Source: an uncultured Lachnospiraceae bacterium
GTDB lineage: Bacteria; Bacillota; Clostridia; Lachnospirales; Lachnospiraceae
Reading direction: 5' to 3'
DNA: 11,233 nucleotides
Assembly (NCBI GenBank): GCA_910584785.1
Contig: CAJUDX010000012.1
Coordinates: 1 to 11,233, forward strand
Below the pieces are notes generated by a model. The model ran no database searches. It saw nothing but the letters and a program-made list of their open reading frames with translations, and had not been told where the DNA came from. The translations under genes were made by a program, and so were the position numbers. Positions 6,243 through 11,233 of the stretch are shown in pieces; within the stretch, counting starts at the first letter, position 1; each line of letters opens with the position of its first letter.

Positions 6243-7119
6243 CAGTAAATCCATACAACTGAAATATCTCCATTGCCTCCCATGAGGTTAAAAACTCTAC
6301 AAAGCAGTCTGCTGCTTCCCGGTGCGCCGTACCCTTAACCACAGCAACCGGATAAATCACCTTATCGGACAGACCAGCCTCCGGTGCCTCTGCCACAACA
6401 CTGACCTTACCTGCCATGCTGGCGGCATCCGTCGCATAAACTATCCCCGCATCTGCGCTTGCCGCAGCAACCTGATTTAACACTTCAGTCACATTCGTTC
6501 CAAAACTGGCCTTTGCCGAAACATCCTCCCATAACCCCAGACTGGTCAATGCTTCCCTGGCGTACTGCCCAGCAGGAACACTTTCCGGGTCGCCTAAAGC
6601 GATATTGTCCGCCTTTACGATTTCCTCAAACGCCGCAAAACCTTCTTCCTGACCCGAAGGAACAATCAGCACTATTTTATTTTCCAGCAAATTCACTATC
6701 GTTTCCGATGCAATCCATCCGCCTTCGTCTAATGCCTTCATCTGCTTTACTGCCGCCGGCATAAACACATCTGCCCCAAGCCCTTCTTCTATCTGGACCT
6801 GAAGCTTGCCTGAACTGTCATAGGTTCCCTTTACCCTAATCTGTGGATACTTCTCCTGAAACATGGGAATCAAATCTTCTTCATATACATTTTTTAAGCT
6901 GGCGGCAGCAGCAACTAAAATTTCGGTTTCCGCTCCTGCTGCACTTGACTCCCCTGTTGTTTCTGCTCCTGCTGCAGTTACTTCCTTTGTTGTTTTTGAT
7001 TCTGCACAGTCTGCCTTATTGCTGTCCTGGATATTCCCGCCTGCGCGATTAGAGCACCCAGCCGTGATTCCTGCAAGCAGACAAAGTATAGCCGCCATGT
7101 TTTTCATGCATTTTCTCAT
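6232..7119 (-). CDS. modA: Molybdate-binding lipoprotein ModA
   Basis: This 295-residue extracellular substrate-binding protein captures molybdate (and probably tungstate) for ModBC. The N-terminus is a lipoprotein signal ending in TAGC with Cys22 as lipid anchor. A low-complexity linker (about 23-65) with two copies of AAGAET follows, then the ModA fold from about 66. Likely oxyanion-contacting residues, by analogy with the family, are Ser74 in AAASLK, Ser102/Ser103 in YDSSGKL, the SVPAGQYA segment (180-187) and Tyr228 in GIVYATDA. The ATG overlaps the stop of the preceding MOSC-MogA gene by four bases (ATGA, 7116-7119). This favours the first Met over those at residues 5 and 8 and implies coupled translation. 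The upstream AAGGA is 12-13 bases away, so coupling is probably important. Confidence 0.94.
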   Translation of the reverse strand: MRKCMKNMAAILCLLAGITAGCSNRAGGNIQDSNKADCAESKTTKEVTAAGAETTGESSAAGAETEILVAAAASLKNVYEEDLIPMFQEKYPQIRVKGTYDSSGKLQVQIEEGLGADVFMPAAVKQMKALDEGGWIASETIVNLLENKIVLIVPSGQEEGFAAFEEIVKADNIALGDPESVPAGQYAREALTSLGLWEDVSAKASFGTNVTEVLNQVAAASADAGIVYATDAASMAGKVSVVAEAPEAGLSDKVIYPVAVVKGTAHREAADCFVEFLTSWEAMEIFQLYGFTERK

Positions 7120-8171
7120 TTTTCTTTTTTATCCTTATCAAGATTTCTTTCCTCTTCCTGAGCGCTCTGTTCTGCACCTGCACACTCCGAAGCGCTTCCC
7201 CGCAAAATCTTCAGTCCGTGTTCTAAAGATTCCAAAATAAAGCCCAAACTCTCCCGCACTGCCTTGGGACTTCCCGGAAGATTAACGATCAATGTTTTCT
7301 TTCGGATAACAGAAACTCCGCGCCCCAGCATTGCTCTGCTGGTAATCTCCATAGAACGGTAACGGATCGCCTCGGCTATCCCAGGCACATTGCGCTCTGC
7401 AACTGCCATCGTCGCTTCGGGTGTCTGGTCGCGCAGGGAAAAACCGGTTCCCCCGCTGGTCAATACCAAATCCACCTGACGGCTGTCGGCAAGGCGGATA
7501 AGTTCTCTTTTTAATAAGGAAGGTTCATCGGGAAGAAGTAAAAGTTCCAGCACCACATAGCCCGCCTTTTCCAGCATTTCCTTTGCTGCCGGACCGCTCT
7601 CGTCCTTTCTTTCTCCCTTCGCCCCCTTATCGCTTAAAGTAATCACCGCAGCAGTCAATGGACGCTCTGCCAGCGGCGGCTTCACCTCCATCACATCGCC
7701 CGGACGTATTCTCCCTTCCTGCACCACCCTGGCAAACACACCCTCCTTTGGCATAATGCATTCACCCATCCTCTGATAAATTGCACAATGGCTGTGGCAC
7801 TCCTTGCCAATCTGTGTTATTTCCAGTTCAACACTTCCAGCCAGCAGGCGGGTTCCCACGGGAAGGCAACGAAAGTCAATGCCCTCCACCACCAGATTTT
7901 CCCCAAATGCCCCATCTTCCACATTGGCCCCGCGTGCATTAAATGCATCCACCTTATCATAGGAAAGTAAACTGACTTGCCTGTGCCAATTTCCCGCGTG
8001 GGCATCCCCTTCGATTCCAAAATCCTTAAGAAAATGACCTTCATTTATCCTTTTCTTTTCCACCCCGCGCACCGGACTGATGCAAATTGCCCGCACCATC
8101 CCCTTCCCTGTCATATCTTTACCTTTCATATCACTGTTTCCCTTTATCTCCTTCAAATCCTCTGTTTCCAT
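7116..8171 (-). CDS. MOSC domain-MogA/MoaB fusion, molybdopterin adenylyltransferase
   Basis: This two-domain protein has 351 residues from the preferred start. The first part (about 25-165) is a MOSC domain, with IEGDAHAG near 53-60 and a Cys-rich stretch KECHSHCAIYQRMGEC near 123-138. The second (about 170-325) is a MogA/MoaB domain with VLTSGGTGFSLRDQTPEA near 236-253 and LPGSPKAV near 298-305. MogA proteins activate molybdopterin by adenylylation before molybdate insertion. MOSC domains bind or transfer sulfur for Moco sulfuration in related enzymes. The C-terminal 25 residues are charged and repetitive. I chose the ATG at 8171 because GGGAGG lies 9 bases upstream. The ATG at 8180 directly abuts that site. 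Later Mets at about 8129, 8114 and 8099 also have purine-rich upstream sequence. The gene overlaps modA by 4 bases. Confidence 0.9.
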   Translation of the reverse strand: METEDLKEIKGNSDMKGKDMTGKGMVRAICISPVRGVEKKRINEGHFLKDFGIEGDAHAGNWHRQVSLLSYDKVDAFNARGANVEDGAFGENLVVEGIDFRCLPVGTRLLAGSVELEITQIGKECHSHCAIYQRMGECIMPKEGVFARVVQEGRIRPGDVMEVKPPLAERPLTAAVITLSDKGAKGERKDESGPAAKEMLEKAGYVVLELLLLPDEPSLLKRELIRLADSRQVDLVLTSGGTGFSLRDQTPEATMAVAERNVPGIAEAIRYRSMEITSRAMLGRGVSVIRKKTLIVNLPGSPKAVRESLGFILESLEHGLKILRGSASECAGAEQSAQEEERNLDKDKKEK

Positions 8172-8191
8172 CCTTCTCATCCTCCCGAACG

Positions 8192-8299
8192 TTAAGCTGC
8201 CACATTACATTTTTCGTTCCATGCTTCTTTATGCACCTTTTCATTCATTTTCGTTCCATGCCTCTTTATGCACCTTTTCCACTCAACTTCTCCTGCCAT
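8192..8299 (-). CDS. Candidate 35-residue small protein
   Basis: This short frame runs from an ATG at 8299 to a TAA at 8192-8194, in the gap between moaA and the MOSC-MogA gene. It starts MAGEVEW and ends NVAA, is basic, has two Cys and no evident membrane segment. Its support is the strong GGGAGGG site 3-5 bases before the ATG and its neat fit 16 bases after the moaA stop. Against it is a 37-base duplication in its middle, read in two different frames, so conserved sequence is unlikely. It may be a chance or newly formed ORF, or a translated spacer that keeps ribosomes moving. I do not recognise any family. Confidence 0.3.
   Translation of the reverse strand: MAGEVEWKRCIKRHGTKMNEKVHKEAWNEKCNVAA
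8211..8279 (-). repeat. Direct repeat, 32-base units with 37-base period
   Basis: Bases 8211-8242 and 8248-8279 match at 31 of 32 positions; the single difference is T at 8225 versus C at 8262. The unit contains TCGTTCCATGC and TTTATGCACC on the + strand. It sits in the spacer between moaA and the MOSC-MogA gene and inside the small ORF at 8192-8299. The near identity suggests a recent tandem duplication. Confidence 0.9.
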
Positions 8300-8315
8300 A
8301 ATCCCTCCCTGCCGC

Positions 8316-9434
8316 TCAGCCGCCGATATCCACCATATTTCGATGTTCCGTTATCTTTTCCGGCGCTTCAAAGCAATGATCTGCCGGTTTCCCAAATATT
8401 GCTTCCCTTATCGCTGCTTCTAATTCTTTCCTTCCTCTTCCCCCACGAAGGATTGCCCGCAGATCCACGCCGTCCTCATAGCAAAGACAGGTTTTTAAAT
8501 ATCCCTGTGCGGTCAGCCGCACCCGGTTACAATTTTCACAAAACTTTCCATGGACTGCACTGATTAGCCCAATACTTCCCAAAAATCCAGGCACCCGATA
8601 GTACACTGCCGGGCCAAAGCCATGCACCCGATTTTCCCTCTCCATGCCGGGAAATTCCTGCTGCATCTCAGCCAAAAGTTCAGTATGGCTCACTGTACGA
8701 TACTTTTTCCCATAGCCAATCGGCATCATCTCAATTAACCGCACATCCACAGGATACCTCTCTGCCAGCCGTACGATTTCTTTCCACCCATCGTTCTTTT
8801 CCAAACGACCAGGCCTTGTCTGACCCCCCTCTTCTGCCAAAGCTTCCTCAGGCACCGCCAGACCATTATCCGCTGTATCATTCTCTATTATACCGTTTTC
8901 CATTCTACCATTCTCTAGCAGACCATTCTTCATCATGCCGCCGAGATCTGACCAATCCATCGACACCGCATTAATCTTTACCGGAATGGGAAGCGCCGAA
9001 GCCCTGTTTAGTACGCGCAATACAATTGCCAGCCCATCATACCCCGTTATCCTTTGATACAGATCTTCGTCCAAAGTATCTAAACTAATATTCACCCCAT
9101 CGATTCCCGACTTCACCAGCTCGTCCAAATACTCCTCCAGCAAGATTCCATTCGTTGTTAATGTCACATGCTCGATTCCCGGCACTGCTTTTATCATGCG
9201 GATCAGCTCACAGCAGCCCTTCCTCACCAGCGGTTCCCCTCCGGTGATTTTAATATGTCTGATCCCCAGCCCTGCCCCGCAGCAGACAATTTCCCGAATC
9301 TCTTCAAACGTCAGATTATCCTGATGGGACACAGGTTTAACACCAAAGGGCATACAATATTTACAGCGCAGATTGCACCTGTCCGTAATAGAAATCCGCA
9401 TATAATCAATCGTTCTTCCCCATCTGTCCTTCAT
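8316..9434 (-). CDS. moaA: GTP 3',8-cyclase MoaA
   Basis: This radical-SAM enzyme makes 3',8-cyclo-GTP, the first step of Moco synthesis, and acts with MoaC. It is 372 residues, longer than the usual 320-340. The N-terminal cluster is CNLRCKYC (Cys20, 24, 27), followed by the GGEP motif (65-68) for SAM binding. The C-terminal cluster is Cys299, Cys302 and Cys316 in CENCNRVRLTAQ and YLKTCL. The protein ends in Gly-Gly, the functionally important MoaA tail. An insertion of about 50 residues (about 162-215) lies between KINAV and RLAERYPVDVRLIEMMPIG, and includes five copies of a 5-residue repeat. The ATG overlaps the moaC stop by four bases (ATGA, 9431-9434). AGGAG and AGGGG lie upstream, so the two genes are translationally coupled. 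Confidence 0.95.
   Translation of the reverse strand: MKDRWGRTIDYMRISITDRCNLRCKYCMPFGVKPVSHQDNLTFEEIREIVCCGAGLGIRHIKITGGEPLVRKGCCELIRMIKAVPGIEHVTLTTNGILLEEYLDELVKSGIDGVNISLDTLDEDLYQRITGYDGLAIVLRVLNRASALPIPVKINAVSMDWSDLGGMMKNGLLENGRMENGIIENDTADNGLAVPEEALAEEGGQTRPGRLEKNDGWKEIVRLAERYPVDVRLIEMMPIGYGKKYRTVSHTELLAEMQQEFPGMERENRVHGFGPAVYYRVPGFLGSIGLISAVHGKFCENCNRVRLTAQGYLKTCLCYEDGVDLRAILRGGRGRKELEAAIREAIFGKPADHCFEAPEKITEHRNMVDIGG
8862..8936 (-). repeat. Five-copy 15-base tandem repeat inside moaA
   Basis: Five in-frame 15-base units (8922-8936, 8907-8921, 8892-8906, 8877-8891, 8862-8876) encode a pentapeptide of the form x-x-(E/K/D)-N-(G/D), MoaA residues 167-191. On the + strand most units begin ACCATT or a close variant. 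The repeat lies in a non-conserved insertion and keeps the reading frame intact. Confidence 0.85.
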
Positions 9435-9937
9435 TCCCCTGCCCTCTCCTGATGGAAAAATTCACCGCTTTTGCCGCCCCTCTTATGTACCAGGTAAATT
9501 TCCCGTATTTCCATTCCCCGATCCACTGCCTTACACATATCATAAATGGTCAAAAGCGCTGCCGAAACTCCGGTCAGTGCCTCCATCTCCACACCTGTTT
9601 TTCCCACTGTACTCGCCGTGCAGTACACCTGGATCTCCTGCTTTTCCTCCTCTATCACAAAATCCAGACTAAGCTTAGTTAAGGGCAGAGGGTGACACAG
9701 AGGAATTAAATCCGCCGTCCTCTTTGCTCCCATAATTCCTGCAATCCGGGCAACGCCAAGCACATCCCCCTTTTTCATCCTCCCGGATACAACCATTTCC
9801 AGACACTCCCTGCTCATACAGATACTTCCTCTGGCTGTCGCCTCCCGAACGGTATCTGCCTTCTCCCCCACATCCACCATCCACGCATTTCCCTTTGCGT
9901 CAAAATGGGTAAATTGATTCCTTTCCTGTTTTTCCAC
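9431..9937 (-). CDS. moaC: Cyclic pyranopterin monophosphate synthase MoaC
   Basis: This 168-residue protein converts the MoaA product to cyclic pyranopterin monophosphate. Full family signatures are present: THFD (10-13), MVDVGEK (20-26), AGIMGAKRTADLIPLCHPL (66-84, with the active-site His82), the TASTVGKTGVEMEALTGVSA block (107-126) and IYDMCKA (131-137, Asp133 and Lys136 matching the catalytic pair), then GGKSG (154-158). The start is a GTG at 9937, with GAGG 9 bases upstream. An in-frame TAG lies upstream and no earlier start codon is available. The length is normal for MoaC, so the start is well placed. It overlaps moaA by 4 bases. A 126-base repetitive spacer separates it from the MoeA-like gene. 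Confidence 0.95.
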   Translation of the reverse strand: MEKQERNQFTHFDAKGNAWMVDVGEKADTVREATARGSICMSRECLEMVVSGRMKKGDVLGVARIAGIMGAKRTADLIPLCHPLPLTKLSLDFVIEEEKQEIQVYCTASTVGKTGVEMEALTGVSAALLTIYDMCKAVDRGMEIREIYLVHKRGGKSGEFFHQERAGE

Positions 9938-10063
9938 AGTTTGATTCCTCTTTTCCTTTATCCTTTCTACTTTTCCTGCTGTTTTTTCCTGTTTCGCTGC
10001 TGTTTTTCTGCTGTTTTGTTTCTGTTTTTCTATCTTTTCTGTTTTTCTGTCTCGCCTGTACCC
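9938..10063 (-). repeat. Purine-rich spacer of ~11-base repeats before moaC
   Basis: Between about 9970 and 10055 the + strand is built from units of the form TTTTTCTGCTG or TTTTCCTG, about 10-11 bases each and imperfect. On the transcribed strand they read as CAGCAGAAAAA-type units. The 9-base-spaced GAGG for moaC is at the left end. Open frames across it are lysine/glutamine-rich and lack ribosome sites. No terminator hairpin is seen, so moaC is probably co-transcribed with the upstream gene. Confidence 0.65.
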
Positions 10064-11122
10064 TTATTTTCCCTTCCCAAAGCCACAATTAGGAAATGTA
10101 CATTCCGGGCAGTTCAGACACAAACCGCCCTCGCCCAGCCCGGCTAATTCCTCTGCACACACCATATCGTCCGCCATCACCCGCGGCAGCACCAAATCAA
10201 AAATCGTCCGTCTGGCATACATTACACAACCCGGAAGCCCCATAACAGCAGCGCTTCTTACCCTGTCTCCAGAATGGCCCTGGTAATACGCCAGAAGAAA
10301 CATCGCCCCCGGAAGCACAGGAGCACCATAAGAAACCATTTTAGCACCCGTATTTTTAATTGCCAGCGGCGTTTTATCATCCGGGTCCACACTCATTCCT
10401 CCAGTACAAATTACAATATCTGCTCCCTTATCAATCATGGCAAGAATCGACGCCGTTACCTTTTTATCATCATCATTCCAAATTACATGATCAATAACTT
10501 CGGTATCAAACTCCTCCAGTTTTTCCCGAATCACCGGCGTAAACGTATCATGAATCCGCCCGGCAAAAACTTCATTTCCCGTGGTGACAATGCCCACCTT
10601 TTTATGTTTAAACGGTTTTAAGGCAAATATCGGCTTCCCACCGGTTGCCTCCATTGCTGCTTTTTTTACTGCTTCCATCTTTGCTTCTTCAATCACCAGA
10701 GGAATTATCCGGGTTCCAGCAAGCTTATCGTCTTTTTTCACGGCAAAATCTCCATGACGGCTGGCAATCATCATTTGCCCAAAACTATTCACAGCCCTAA
10801 TTCCTGCCCTGTCCACCTTCAACAAGCCGTCACACAGGGCCTTCAGTTCAATCTTTCCCTCCTTAGGCTGAGATTTTTCCATATAAGTATTTATACATAA
10901 AGAACAAAGTATCTCAGCCGCATCATTCTCATGAAGCATCCCCTCCTCATTCTCCCAAACATAAAGCTGTTCTTTCCCCACACGGAGAAGTACAGGAATA
11001 TCTTCCTTTGTCACAATATGCCCTTTGCGAAATACGGCATCCTTGGTCACTCCTTTTATAATTTGTGTAATATCATGGCATAACACCGCTCCCTCTGCAT
11101 CAACAGTTCGTATCAGCTTCAT
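10064..11122 (-). CDS. MoeA/MogA-superfamily molybdopterin-binding protein with C-terminal Cys cluster
   Basis: The protein has 352 residues. Residues about 172-315 form the molybdopterin-binding (MoCF) domain, with VGIVTTGNEVF (176-186), CTGGMSVDPDDKTP (239-252) and MGLPG (294-298). The N-terminal part (1-170) resembles a reduced MoeA-like region, with GAVLCHDIT at 11-19 and FRKGHIV at 31-37. At about 352 residues it is shorter than typical MoeA (about 400), and the last segment carries four cysteines, C335-x2-C338-x2-C341-x4-C346, suggestive of a metal or Fe-S site. In this operon it is the only candidate for the molybdate-insertion or molybdopterin-handling step. It may instead be a dedicated molybdopterin carrier. 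The start is very well supported: AGGAGG lies 8 bases before the ATG. Confidence 0.85.
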   Translation of the reverse strand: MKLIRTVDAEGAVLCHDITQIIKGVTKDAVFRKGHIVTKEDIPVLLRVGKEQLYVWENEEGMLHENDAAEILCSLCINTYMEKSQPKEGKIELKALCDGLLKVDRAGIRAVNSFGQMMIASRHGDFAVKKDDKLAGTRIIPLVIEEAKMEAVKKAAMEATGGKPIFALKPFKHKKVGIVTTGNEVFAGRIHDTFTPVIREKLEEFDTEVIDHVIWNDDDKKVTASILAMIDKGADIVICTGGMSVDPDDKTPLAIKNTGAKMVSYGAPVLPGAMFLLAYYQGHSGDRVRSAAVMGLPGCVMYARRTIFDLVLPRVMADDMVCAEELAGLGEGGLCLNCPECTFPNCGFGKGK

Positions 11123-11233
11123 TTTCCTCTCCTCCTCTTTCCTTTTTCTCCAATTTCCAGCGCCGCTTTTTTCTTCTTGATTTTTACTGCTGCTTTCCTT
11201 CTTCTTGGTGTTTACTGCTGCTTTCTTCTTGGT
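11123..11233 (-). repeat. 28-base repeats and open frame at the right edge
   Basis: Bases 11171-11198 and 11199-11225 are near copies (25 of 27 aligned positions agree), followed by a partial third copy to the edge. The transcribed strand is A/G-rich with CAGCAGTAAA in both copies. The frame of the MoeA-like gene stays open through all 37 upstream codons to the window edge, as a Lys/Glu/Ser-rich stretch. In the two other frames the repeat supplies TAA stops. An upstream gene may end here, but its identity is not visible. Confidence 0.6.

Noticed and set aside
8087..8563. A Ser/Pro-rich + strand frame of 158 codons
   Set aside because: It runs opposite moaA and the MOSC-MogA gene and across the repeat spacer. 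Its low complexity comes from C/T-rich DNA.
9900..10088. A 62-codon Lys/Gln/Glu-rich frame before moaC
   Set aside because: It is a by-product of the 11-base purine-rich repeats, has no ribosome site and overlaps moaC out of frame.

Overview
The window is a molybdenum-cofactor (Moco) and molybdate-uptake cluster. The organism is probably an anaerobic Firmicute of class Clostridia, most likely Lachnospiraceae-like. The evidence is strong purine-rich Shine-Dalgarno sites (GGAGG type), TTGxxx-17-TAxxxT promoters, lipoproteins with short lysine-rich signal peptides, and the family variants seen (a clostridial-type ModC and a MOSC-MogA fusion). The genus assignment is inference.

Layout. Left edge, + strand: a possible 3' end of an unknown gene (to 76), then a roughly 370-base non-coding stretch. 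That stretch holds a near-consensus promoter (229-257) followed at once by a terminator-like hairpin (279-306). It leads to a + strand gene (447-1382) that fuses a degenerate MobA/MocA-like nucleotidyltransferase domain to a ModE-type winged helix-turn-helix. This gene converges, with a 10-base gap, on a - strand lipoprotein gene (1393-3090) that has its own promoter. From the right edge leftwards, everything else lies on the - strand in one apparent operon: a MoeA-like molybdopterin-binding protein, moaC, moaA, a candidate 35-codon small ORF, a MOSC-MogA fusion, modA, modB, modC and xdhC.

How the genes work together. MoaA and MoaC make cyclic pyranopterin monophosphate. The MogA half of the fusion adenylylates molybdopterin, and the MoeA-like protein probably handles the molybdopterin or molybdate-insertion step. 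ModABC imports molybdate. XdhC, and possibly the MOSC domain, point to sulfurated Moco and delivery to a xanthine-dehydrogenase-type hydroxylase. MoaD/MoaE and the hydroxylase itself are not in the window. The nucleotidyltransferase-ModE fusion is the obvious candidate regulator.

Most unusual signals. (i) The nucleotidyltransferase domain has lost its Arg/Lys signature and its metal-binding Asp positions, which suggests a ligand sensor fused to a DNA-binding domain. (ii) Five of the spacers on the - strand each carry a different short tandem repeat (periods about 11, 28, 30, 31 and 37 bases), and moaA itself carries a five-copy 15-base repeat inside a conserved enzyme. (iii) A 35-codon ORF with a good ribosome site sits between moaA and the MOSC-MogA gene.
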